This document shows positions 37,125-48,905 of a stretch of DNA of 64,000 nt, piece after piece. Source of the stretch: Terebella lapidaria (lineage: Eukaryota > Annelida > Polychaeta > Terebellida > Terebellidae). Position 1 is the stretch's first letter, and each line of letters starts with the position of its first letter. Position numbers and translations under genes: made by a program. The stretch spans positions 20,089,106 to 20,153,105 of the forward strand of contig OX424560.1 in the NCBI GenBank assembly GCA_949152475.1, given 5' to 3'. Below the pieces are notes generated by a model, which saw only the letters and a program-made list of their open reading frames with translations, was not told the DNA's origin and ran no database searches.

Positions 37125-39080
37125 GTACTCGCTCTGGACTCAATCATCCTTTCGAACATGAAAACAAATAATCTTGCTGTTGGTATAATAATAAATCAAT
37201 TAACGCCTAGAAAGTTACCAAGGTCAGCCATGAATTCATCTATCTTCTACGGATATAATGAGAATAATGCAGAAGTGGCCCCTCGCATATGTACACATTT
37301 ATCAATTGCACACAATTATGGAACCAAAGTCATATTACACATCTTCATTTAAAAAAAACAAAAAAAAAACATTTGTTCCAGGAAACAACCACATGTCATG
37401 AATTATCAGTATATGTTCAAGCTAACGAACAACACGTGCATATATAAATTCACATTTTTCGTCAGCAGATGTGTAGTACTCATACCATCTACGATATCAG
37501 CAGCTGTGGATCTGCCATAGTGCCTATATTGATATGCACTGGTAGGGTTGATAGTAACTGTCGTGTCTGATCTCTAATAAATCATTATTATAAATACGGT
37601 GTCATATTTATAGCTAAACTACATATCGTCTTGCAATGATGAAACAATTGCCTATATCGGATTGACTCCTTACGTCGAACTAATTTCAATTTGACAGTTT
37701 ACAGGTTGATATCACACAGGTCGTCTGAGTCACTGAGATTGAACTGTGGTGAGAAAAGATGATTTATAACAATCAGACAGTCCAATTGCAGATTATGACC
37801 ATAACAGAGTACCAAGATCTAAAGATAATTTGGATTATTCAAATCATACTTGACATCTATGTAGAGTTGCACGGGTGGATGATGGTCGACAATTGGCAAA
37901 TATAGATACTAAATTCAATGACTAAAATATGAACAATCACTTGTGATTTTGCTATAAAAAAAGAATAACACTTCTCACCACACCTCTGCTCAGTTGATCA
38001 TGAATTATGACCATGAAGTTTCGTTATCAAAATTTGTCAGAAGAGAAACATTGTGTTCCGATTGAAAGAAAAGCTGAAATACAATTAAAATTGGACATAA
38101 GCTCGTCACTCATTGAAAAACATTCTACCCGCGTTAGAGTTTGTTATCATCATTAATACTAATAATTGAGATGTCATACACAAACACCATAGACACACTA
38201 ATATATTTTGGTTTTAATAGCATCAATGGGATATTGGTATTAGTGTATGTATGGAAATACATGTTCATGAAACAAAGGGTAGGAATATTGTTACTATTTG
38301 AATGTTCTATCTACACGAATGGGCATGATTCATTGTTCACATTACTATATGCTGCACATTATATAGGCGTCAGAATGTCTTATCATCATAAACATCATAT
38401 GCCCTAACATTCTCGTTCATTTGTTCAGGCAGTTATATGGAAATGCTACCGACGTGATTATTGTCCATTGATGGTTTCTACAGATATATGGGAAGCCCAT
38501 AAACTCTTTCGTATCTGAGGTTTCATGGCAGAATACATCCTCCAACATCTAATCATGGGCTGAATAGAACGTTTCATGGTTGCCGCATATATGTTTGTGT
38601 CCGCTCGAAAAAAAAAACAGAAATAAGACAGAGGAACACTATGTAGGCTCTGGTAGCTGCTTGTCCAATCCGAGGTAATCATATATAATTTGAATCATTC
38701 ATCGATTATGTACAAACTCAGATACATCACTGTCACTAAGAGTACTTTTATGTCCATATCCAAGCAAGGAAATTCTCCCATATGTGTATGTATTTCCCAC
38801 ATCCTAGTCTTCAATTCATATGCATGCTTTGGCATAATTTTGAAGCAAGAAACGTATGGTGACTGAAGGAGTTACGGTTTGTACTCAGTTAGCTTTCTCT
38901 AGCATTACAGGAATTCCAGAACCATAAACAGTGCTATAAAGTACAATACGTTTAGAAAGATACCGACGTGCATAATTATATCTGCTGCAAAGATAATCGT
39001 TGCAAAACTAGATAACAGGCCAAAGTTTTTGTACATATGTATCAATCAGCCTTGGCCGTGAAAAGAGTATCATAACACAA

Positions 39081-41219
39081 AGATGGTTTATCTTGTAAAC
39101 ATGAGGATCAGAGGTACAAATACAGTGGTATTCCTAATGCTCGACTACACCTGGAAGAGTGATACCCAATGAAAAAACTATGTGTTATGGTTAACCCTCA
39201 CCCTGACACCATAATTCATCGAGTACAATCAAAGTCAAAACATCACAAGCACACCCATAAGAAAACAAAATAATATATCGATATATCGATCATGTTCTGA
39301 TATCAGTCCAGATATTTTTCTGTTAGTGTTAGTGGAACTTACGCACCAGAGATGCAACATGAAGATCTATTTTCATTTCTATATTTATTCATATGACACG
39401 TTCCATATGGACATTAATTATCCTTTAATAGAGAGATGGTGTATACAGCCTGACAAAAACTATGACGTATCAAAATAAGCAGTGCCAGTTATTACACTGT
39501 CATTTATGTAGTCTGGAGATTTACATGAATGTCATTGACATTAATCGTTTGTGGAAGGTAACTCGATCAGGTAGGGGATATAACTAGACAGTCGTTTCCA
39601 TGTTCAAAATGTTATCGGCACCGCTGCCATTCAGTGTTGTGACCTACATGTATAGTTAGGAGCGTATTATGTGCAGTTTGTTATCGTAACATTTAATATG
39701 CAAGGTCAACATCCTGCGGGAGAACGCAGTCAGAATCATATGTTTTGTTCTCTGTTATCGATCTATCCTTTTACTCATTCAAGCAAGCATATGGTCAATG
39801 ATTATTTAATCATGTTGTGTTAATTGTACACATCCCATATTGCAAAACTCCAAATTGCAATCGAATGAGTGTTATGCACGCTTTCCAATGAGGTGGCTGT
39901 GACTTACATACATTAACTGCAATCATATACCATGAAAACGTGACAGTTCTGATTTCAGATTGAGCATAAATTGAAAATCAGACCCACTACATCTATGGTG
40001 CTGTGCAAACCTCGCACTTTAGACGCCATTATAATTGTGGAACCTTCAAGGTGTCTTAGAGCTCTAAATACATCCATAAATCAAACATGATAACATGTAC
40101 TCTGATTTTTCTAACTCGTTTACATTGTTTTCCGCTGGCATACTCGCGATGCTAAAAGGCATCGTTCTATAACTTTAATCATACTTCACCGGGAAGTCAA
40201 AGGGTATTTTCTACCGACTTCCATTGCGAAAATTAAAAAAGCAACACTCTTGATCCTGATGGTTGTAAACAGGACCATATTCTCAAATATGCTCATATTC
40301 TCGTATTCCCGTTTTGGGCTGAAATTTAACATCGGGGTAGGTTGTAAAAGTCTTCAATTTTCGCAACAGAAGTCCGAAATTTGGTAGAAAATTGTCGTTT
40401 CGCTCCCAGGTGAGGAATGGCAAGTTATAGATCGATAACATTTATACTCAAGTTCAGCGCAAAATCTCATATGATTTTTGGCTATAACTTCGTTTAGGAT
40501 GATCGGATCAATTTGAAATTTTATATGTTTACATTTGGCACAAATCCATATTTCAGACTTCTATCTTGAAAACTGAAAAAGTTGGCAATCTAACCCAATG
40601 TTAAATGATGGACATGAAACGGACCACAGGAAATCAAGTAAATTTGTGGATTTCACGATCTTCATTTAGCTGAGAAACGTAATATGAGGAAAGTTTTTGA
40701 TTTGGTAGAATCATATAGGTGTATTCCAATAAAATATCATGCTTACAAAGTACTGTGCAACGCTAACATCGAACAACATACCAAATTCTTTTCAGACTCG
40801 CAAATTCCCTGTTTGATGTGAAATTTAACATTGGGGTAGATTGCCAACTTTTTCAGTTTTCAAGATAGAAGTCTGGAACTTCGTGAAAAAATATGGATTT
40901 GTGCCAAATGTAAGCATATAAAATTTCAAATTGATCCGACCATCCTAAACGAAGTTATCGCCAAAAATCATATGTTTTGTGCTGAACTTTACTTTAGCAC
41001 CGCAATATAATCGTCAAAAACAGGAGTGAACAAGTTACAATATAGTTGTCGCAAATCAGACACCAGACAGAAGCATGTGTACAATATCTATGACCAATAA
41101 CCGTAAAAATATCATCATTAGATAATAATAGTCTCTTGCACACACAAATTGAATGTAAAGCCTATGGGTGAGAGGATGCCTGAATTATGGAAACGGTTTT
41201 GACAAAAGACCACTTTGTC
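39081..41219 (+). repeat. Irregular array segment before the 7.1-kb duplication
   Basis: Begins with array sequence also seen at 59320-59450. At about 39850-40000 it matches 47870-47990 and 55320-55450, and a trace of K ('CATCCATAAATCAA') lies near 40070. The rest to about 41010 is the fold-back element, followed by about 200 bases I cannot match to any other unit. No gene seen. Confidence 0.55.
40120..41010. mobile_element. Fold-back element with ~155-bp inverted arms
   Basis: The left arm (40451-40606) and right arm (40823-40988) are reverse complements over about 155-165 bases at roughly 90% identity, with a 216-bp loop. Both contain GATTTTTGGC(T/G)ATAACTTC and CAGACTTCTATCTTG. A third, diverged copy of the right-arm start lies directly at about 40310-40400 and a further inverted scrap at about 40210-40250, so the element is built from repeated modules. 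No coding frame. It resembles non-autonomous fold-back transposons in form only; the outer boundaries are approximate. Confidence 0.65.
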
Positions 41220-44200
41220 TTTTGGTTGATATGATTTTGAAATCATAATCATGATTTCATGTGCAGATCTCTCGAGACATGTGTCAAAATCTTACACCAG
41301 CTGTAAAATACGAATTGAACACAAGAGTGAGCACACAGTCACAAAACATCAGCACATATGATAACAATTCATTACATGTTAAGTTTTTATTCAACTCGTT
41401 TGTGAATTGGTATTTAGTATGCTGTTTAAGTAAATCGAAGTGACAACTACTTGATTACATTCCTTCCATTATAGCCTTTTCTGTTTTAATATCAATAATG
41501 TTCACTATGACACAACACCCAGACACGATATTTTTCTGGTGCAGATTCCAAAACCTAACCTTTTTTATGAAACTAGTTATATGGAAGCCTCAAGGCTCGT
41601 ATTGAAAATGAAAACTATTTTTTGGATGATAACTGAAAGGGAACAGTCCTGGTCTAAAAAGGTTTTTTTTAAGATTGGTAAACAAATTATGATAATTTTG
41701 TATGATACTTATGATTTTCGTTGACTCAAAAACACTGTATACACCATTGAGCATGATATATAAAAATATACATAAGTTTCCTGTACCGGATCTTGGTGGC
41801 AAGTCTGAACACGATTATGGTGTAGATGCTTCTACATTAATAACGTGCAAAATCCTTCACAACAGATACTGTTATTTTCTGCTAGATAATCACAACCCCA
41901 GAAAAAAAGTATATTTGTTCGGAAGTTAAAAACAAGAGTTGATACGAACACAAAGATCCTACAGTTCTGCCACGCTGCATTAATGCTTTTCATTTGGTGA
42001 TAACAGCACGCTACATCTATCTGTGTATAACATAAATTCCAGGAATGTTTTTTTCTGGATGAGTTATCCGTTTTGGTGATTTTTATTATATGTGGTAGGT
42101 CTCATAAACAAAAACAAATTATACACTCGAGTTCTGTTCAGAAGTCTTCAAAACAGTTGTCTGATATAAATTATTTCGATGGAGATGATAATGGTGTTTT
42201 CTTTTCATTATGGTGCGAGAATAAATCGTTAGTGAAAACACTGTACATCTCGCGGTTTCCAGCAAAATATATCACATAACACTGGATTTACCTGGGGACT
42301 AAATGTGAATACATATATACTATCTGGAAATATTTGTGCTTGCACATCATATAATGTATTCATGGTAGAATGCCTAAATAAGATTAAATTTTTTTCTTGA
42401 GTAAGACGGACACTGAAATATACTTTAAAGTCCATTACATTGTAGTGCGAATGCGTACAATAAATTACGAAGGCTATAGTTGTCATTATTGTGAAATGCA
42501 TCGAGGACACAGCAGGTCATTGACCAATTACCCACGTTTCGACTTTTATGTACTTGCCAGAACAGGTTGAAAATGTGTAAATCATAGCACCTGAATATTC
42601 AGTGCTGAATAATTTTTTTCTATTCCAGCACAAATACAAAAATGAAGAGCCACTGGGTAAATGTGGTTACAAGCAAATAAAACCACAGTATTGCCTTCGC
42701 GTGAAAATAACACCAGCTTGAAGTCGGTTAATGGATAATGATCGTCATTATGTAGTTTTTTTAAATATATCTTGATATATTTCGGAATGTTTTTGGAGTA
42801 TAATGTTTTTGGAGCAAGCAACATTAGTATAATTTTCAGTCAGAAACAACTAATGTGGTCTACATGACCACGTTCTGCCCAAATGAATAATTCCTTCCAT
42901 TACTCACATTGCTATATACCCCCACACTACATAAAAATCCCTACACGTACTTATGTGGTCGGTCAGATTTATAGAAACGCTGACGATGTGAACTGTCGTC
43001 CATAGGTGAATCATAGGCCTATATGTTTGTATATGGGAAACATAGTATTTCTTCCATATCCCGAATGTTTTGAAATAACGCATATTTGCAGTGTTTAATA
43101 GAATGTTTCGTTGATCAAAAACTGCACATAAAACAATCAGGCTTTGAATTAATAATCCTCGACTATATATAGATTTACATATATATTTACTTATATTTAC
43201 TTATTTACTTTAATGAAATTTACTTCCTCATATTCAAGCCTTCAATTATTGTCTGTTTTGGAATAATTTGGAAGCAAAAGCAACAATACGTGTGATGACA
43301 GGACAGTAAACTGACTGTGTTTTGGGCTCATTCCGTTCTGCATCTGGAGAATTTCAGAATTGTAAATACGGCTATAAAGCCATAAGTGTTGAGAAGGATA
43401 GCCAGGTACAGATAAGTTTATCTGCTACAAACTGTTTAGTTTCGAACGTCATATGAGGATAATTTGAATCTGTTTGTTTTCTTTGATTGCGTCTGGCAAT
43501 ATGTATTTTTCGAAGTACAGTCAAAATCAAAACATCATACATGCAGCCCCCAAAAGTGTGCATTATTTAAATGTATCATGTGTAATATATATTATTCTTT
43601 TGAGTTGTATTCTATCTCAAGGGGAAAAGGGTAATATTCAAGGGAAATGGGTAATATTTATTACAAAGGCTATAGTTGTCATTATTGTGAAGTGCATTGA
43701 AGAAACAGCAGGTTATTGATCAATTACCAATGTTTCTGCTTTTATGTGCTTGCCAGAACAGGTTGAAAATGTGTAAAACATTTTATCAGCAACTGAATAT
43801 ACGGTGCAAAATATTTTTTTTTATTCCAGTACAAATACAAGAATCAAGATCCACTGGGTTAATATGGTCAAAAGCAAATAACACCACAGGATTGCCTTTG
43901 CGTTTAAATAACACCAGCTTAAAGTTGGATAATGGATACTGTTCATCATTATATAGTTTTTAATATATTTTGAAATGTTTTTGGAGTATAATGTTGGGCA
44001 GACAAAATCAGTAAGCGAATGGATAAAAAACAACTAATGTGGTCTACATTTTCACTTTCTGCATTCATCAATGATTCAGTCCATTACCACGCAATACATA
44101 TAAATCGGAATGTGTCCATACACATTCACTTCTGTGGTTGGGCAGACTTATAGAAATGTCGACGACGTGAACTATCGTCCATATATGAATCATATACTGT

Positions 44201-44424
44201 ATGTTTGTATATGGGAAGCATAATACCTATACCATATTCCATATGTTATGAAATAATGCATATTTGCAGTGTTTTATAGAATGTTTCGTTTATCCTAAAA
44301 ACTGCACATAAAAAAATCAGGCTCTGATTGCTCATTCTGAAAATTCTTTAGCTAATTTGAATTATTAATCCTCAAATATTTAAAGATTTACATATATATT
44401 TACGTATATTTACATATTGTTTTA

Positions 44425-44526
44425 CTTTAATGAAATTAGTTTCATGTCACTGTTCACGAAAGACAATTCATCTGTCTTTAATGAAATTAGTTTCATGTCA
44501 CTGTTCATGAAAGACAATTCATCCAT
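44425..44526 (+). repeat. 51-bp tandem duplication (copy 1 of the large repeat)
   Basis: A 51-bp unit starting CTTTAATGAAATTAG at 44425 is repeated at 44476 with very few changes. The same doubling is present at 51980-52081 in the other large copy. Confidence 0.85.
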
Positions 44527-44710
44527 ATCCATATGCTGATGGAACAGTAAACTGGGTGTGCTTTAGGCTCATTCCTGTCTGCATCTGGAGAATTTCAGAA
44601 CTGTAAATACGGCTTTAAAGCTTTTAGTGTTGAGAAGAATATCAAGGTACCGATACGTTTATCTGCTACAAAGATAATTGTTTAGTCTCGATCGTGAAAG
44701 AGTATCTTAA

Positions 44711-45503
44711 AGGTCACTCGAACGGGACGTATCAAAAACTCATGATTCACTGCATTGACACTGTTCACTGCAAATTTGTTTGGATAGACACGGAGTGCGC
44801 CCATACGGATAGTAATTGTCGGCGAATTCAATTCATTTGTTGATGCCCATAAATGCATGTAGGTCCCGACGTTCACCCCAAAACAGTACAAACAGCAGGG
44901 CCATCTCTCCGACAGTGATAGCTCTGCCCAGGCCCTCGACAAATGGCCGCAGCTTCTCCTCGGTCTCTGGAACTGGCTTGAGGAACTCAGGTCCAACGGC
45001 TTGTAGGCTGGTACAGAGTCCCTGGGGGTTGGGGGCCTCCGAGGACTTCGCCTCTTGTCGCTCCTGCTTGGACTATGGTTCCTCCTCGCTGTTAGGCGGG
45101 TCATCCTCAGGGCTGTCTCGGGGCGTCCGCCTGACTGGGGGCGTCCTCTCGGGAATTCGACGGCTGGGGGCTGGTCGTCGGGCTGGCCGTAAAGCTCACA
45201 GTCTCCAGCTCGGGGGCAGGCACAGTAGACGGTCCATCCCGGGGGTCGGACATGGGCGTGTCGTTCACCATCCTCCTCCGTCCCAGCTTCAGGGCGTTGC
45301 CGATCGCATGAGACACCTCATACCTGTCTCGGTTCGCTCTGCGGTGAACCGCTAGGTGCGAAACTTGCACAGGTGCCGCCCCTCCTTCTGGCTGTGCTTG
45401 GTCACCATGTGTCGGCTGAAGTTGGACGCCGTCAAGTGGATCCGGCAGGTGCTGCACCAACGTCGTCCTCTCTTTAGGAAAGGCTTCCTGGCAAGGAACC
45501 GTC
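44711..45503 (-). pseudogene. GC-rich broken gene fragment with a C2H2-type finger, copy 1
   Basis: A ~0.8-kb GC-rich island in AT-rich DNA. On the minus strand it shows, in order, a C-x2-C-x11-H-x4-H zinc finger (W-C-S-T-C ... N-F-S-R-H-M ... K-H, at about 45390-45455), a 'RYEVSHAIGNALKLG' block, a Ser/Pro-rich linker, an acidic stretch (PEDDPPNSEEEP), and a C-terminal block containing 'EEKLRPFVEGLGRA'. These lie in different frames, so it is broken and non-functional as a protein gene. I do not recognise the parent. The single finger followed by a low-complexity linker suggests a mobile-element-borne or zinc-finger host gene; neither is shown. It replaces normal array sequence between an N segment and the next A segment. 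Confidence 0.6.
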
Positions 45504-47568
45504 CACTGTGTCTTTTGGATGATATGATTTTGAAAGTATAATCATGATTTCATGAACAAATCTCTCGAGACATGTGTCAAAATCTTGCACCAGCTGGTAA
45601 GACACGATATGAACACAAGAGTAATCACACAGTCACAAAAAATCAGCTATATGATAATTCATTACATGCTAAGTTGTTATTAAACTCGTTTGTGAATTGG
45701 TATTTAATATGCTGTTAAAGTAAATCGAAGTGACAACCACTTGATCACATTCCTTCTATAATAGTTTTTTTCTGTTTTAAATATCAATAATGTTGACTAT
45801 CACACAACACCCAGACACGATATTCGTCTCGTGCAAATTTGCAGATTTACCTAACCATTTTGTAGGAAGCTAGTTATATGGAAGCCTCAAGGCTGGCAGT
45901 AAAAAGAAAACTATTTTATGGATGATAACTGAAAGGGAACAGTCCTGGTCTAAAAATGAATGTTTTGATATCAGTTAACAAATTATGATAATTTTGTATG
46001 ATACTTATGATTTTCGTTGACTCACAAACACTGTATAGACCATTAAGCATGAGATATAAAAATATGCATAAGTCTCCTGTACCGGATCTAGGTGGAAGTC
46101 TAAACACGATTATGGTACAGATGCTTTTACATAAATAACGTGCAAAAACAGTCACAATAGATACCATTTTGCACTGCTAGATAATCACACACTTCCAGAA
46201 GAAGTATATTTGTCCCTAGTTAAAAACAAGAGTTGATACGAACACAAAGATCATGCAGTTCGGCTGCGCTGCATTAATGCCTTTCATTCGGAGATAACAG
46301 CACTCTACATACATCCGTGTTCACAGAGGGTATGACATACTAGTACATTCCTGTTATGTTTTTTTCTGGATGAGTTCAATGAAGGATAAAGTATCCGTTT
46401 TTTGTGATATTTATTATATGTGGTAGGTCTCATAAACAAAAACTAAATTATACACTCGAGTTCTGTTCTGCTATCTTCAAAACAGTTGTCTGATACATGT
46501 ATATATTATTCCGGTGGAGATGATAATGGTGTTCTCTTTTCATTATGGTGCCAGAATAAATCGTTAGTGAAAACACTGTTGGTCTCCAGCATTAAATATT
46601 ACATAACACTTGTTTTACCTGGGGATTAAATGTAGACACCTAATGTATATACTAACTGGAAATATTTGTGCTTGCACCTCATATAATATCTTCATAGTAG
46701 AATGCATCAATTATATGAATCTTTTTTTTCGAGTAAGACGTACGCTGACATAGGCCTATACAAAGTCCATTACATTGTATTGCGGGGGTGTACAATATAT
46801 TACAAAGGCTATAGTTGTCATTATTGTGAAGTGCATTGAGAAAACAGCAGGTCATTGACAAATTACCCACGCTTCAGCTATTATGTACTTGCCAGAATAG
46901 GTTGAAAATGTGTAAACATTTCATCAGCACCCGAATATTCGGTGCGAAATATTTTTTTCTATTCCAGCACAAATACAAAAATCAAGATCCACTGGGTGAA
47001 TGTGGTTAGATGCAAATAACATCACAGTATTGCATTTGCGTGAAAATAATACCAACTTGAAGTTGGTTATTGGATATTGATCGTCATTATATAGTTTTTA
47101 ATATATTCTTGAATGTTTTTGGAGTATAATGTTGGGCAAGCAAAATTAATGTAATTTGCAGGGCAAATGGATCAAAAACAACTAATGTGGTCTATATTTT
47201 CACTTTCTGTCCTCATGAATGATTCAGTCCATTACCACGCAATGCATATAAATCGAATGTCACTGTTCATGCAAGACATATAATCCATATGTGATATCCC
47301 ATATGCAAGCCTTAATTTATCGTTTGTTTTGAAATAACTGGGTTGCAAAAATGTGATGAATAAACAGGCTGTGATTTACGCTCATTTAGCATCCTTGTGT
47401 TTCGGAAGAATTTCAGAACTGTAAATACCGCTATAAAGCCATTAACTTTTATCTCCTTATCTCCTACTATGATAATTGTTTAGTCTCGATCGTCAAAAAG
47501 TATCGTCACATAAGGACAAATTATGGTGAATCTGTTTGCTTTCTTCGAGTATGTCTAATAATATGTAT

Positions 47569-47655
47569 TTATTAAATAATAAGTATTTTTTAAAGTACAG
47601 TTAAATATTTTATTAAATAATTAAATAAATTTTATTAAATAATATGTATTTTTTA
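47569..47655 (+). repeat. Local AT-rich expansion
   Basis: Repeats of 'TATTAAATAAT' and 'TATTTTTTAAAGT' add about 80 bases here compared with the otherwise matching site near 55080 in the second large copy. It therefore arose, or was lost from the other copy, after the large duplication. Confidence 0.6.
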
Positions 47656-48595
47656 AAGTGCAGTGAAGTTCAAGACACCATACATGCAGCCCTAAAAACG
47701 TTTGCTCTTTCATGTATCGTGTTCGACATACATAGACGTATCTTTCTCTTTTTCGATCCTATTGTGCTAATATAGTTTCAAATTAATTTGCAGTCTAATG
47801 AGGAAATCTACCGCTACAATATGAAAAAGACACAAGTTGTAATAATTTGGTAAATATTGGTCTGCTATGCACCCTTTCCAATGCTAACTCAAATACACCT
47901 ATACTCGTTAACTGCACCGATATACCACGACAATATGTCAGTTCTGACTTCAGATTGAGCATTGATTGAAAATTAGAATGACGACAAATCTGATGGCATG
48001 AGAACAACCTAATCTGGACCTAATTATCATTGTTCAATATCAAGTGAATCCTAGCATTATAAAGACAAACCACAAATAATGCATTGTTTGGTTCTTCTCA
48101 AGAGAAACAAATAAACAGAGACGTGAAGAGGATTCAGATATAGAAAACAATATCGAGAAACTCGATATTCGTATCTGAACTGCCATATCACCATGTGACA
48201 GACTTATATACACTGTATATTCTACAGATTGCATAATATAATATAATACATAGAATCCGTCTGTACCGGATCCTGAAAGCAAGTCCAAACACGATTATGG
48301 TGTAGCTGCCTTTACATAAATAATTTGCAAAAATATTTACAACGGATAACGATGTTAAGATTGCGATACTCCGCTAGATATACTCCAGAAAAATCGTATT
48401 CTGTTTGCTACATGTAGAAAAAGAGCATTGATAGGATTACAGAGATTGTCGGGTCCGACCGCGCTGTGTCCATGACTTTTATTCCGCGATACGAACGCGG
48501 TACAGATCCATGTTCACAGGGGGTATGCATTGACATAAACCTCTCAAATGCTATTCTGGAGGAGTTCAGTGAACGATGAAGTCAGCAAAAAACCG

Positions 48596-48905
48596 AAAAT
48601 CAGCCTGAATAATGATATATACGATAACATGAATAGTACTCGCTCTGGACTCAATCATCCTTTCAAACATGAAAACAAATAATATTGCTGTGGGTATAAT
48701 AATAAATCAATTAACGCCTAGAAAGTTACCAAGGTCAGCTAGGGATTCATCTATCTTCTACGGATATAATTCAGAATAATGCGGAAGTGGCCCCTAGCAT
48801 ATGCACACATTTATCAATTGTACACAATTATGGAACCAATATCATATTACGCATCATTTTTTAAAGAAAATATTGTTCCAGGAAACAACCACAAGTCATG
48901 AATTT
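48596..48905 (+). repeat. Isolated K fragment between the two 7.1-kb copies
   Basis: About 300 bases match 37110-37405 of unit 3 at roughly 94% over the part I compared, much better than any neighbouring K copy. It begins abruptly after the CD segment at 48590 and ends abruptly where copy 2 begins in the middle of an A-B segment at 48906. It marks the recombination junction of the large duplication. Confidence 0.7.

Larger units (their letters stand above)
33311..39080 (+). repeat. Array unit 3
   Basis: CDE (33312-33872), G (34255), H-like (35110-35860), a segment matching unit 2 again at 36540-37070, K (37085-37440), L (37520-37950), M (38200-38590) and N (38830-39060). It is longer than unit 2 because of two private insertions, at 34526-34762 and about 35895-36515. 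Apart from these it is the most complete example of the basic unit. Confidence 0.7.
41520..48590 (+). repeat. Higher-order repeat, copy 1 (~7.1 kb)
   Basis: Two units in a row: 41520-45503, preceded by its A segment from 41220 and containing a doubled H-M-N module and the GC-rich gene fragment, and 45513-48590 with A, CDE, one H, N, the 47870-48260 piece and a second CD. The same series recurs at 48906-56047. The offset is about 7400 near the left end, 7548 in the GC-rich part and 7457 at the right end. In two stretches I compared by eye (about 640 and 265 bases) the copies differ by about 3-4%. Confidence 0.88.

Noticed and set aside
41590-41802. Minus-strand open frames beginning MPPRSGTG in several units
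   Set aside because: They fall in the C segment and vary freely between copies; repeat DNA that is open by chance.
42073-42279. Similar open frames of about 65 codons in the E segment (also at 49430-49654 and 53941-54159)
   Set aside because: They look conserved only because the DNA is duplicated. The unit at 46.4 kb and the older E copies do not keep the frame, and no protein family is recognisable.
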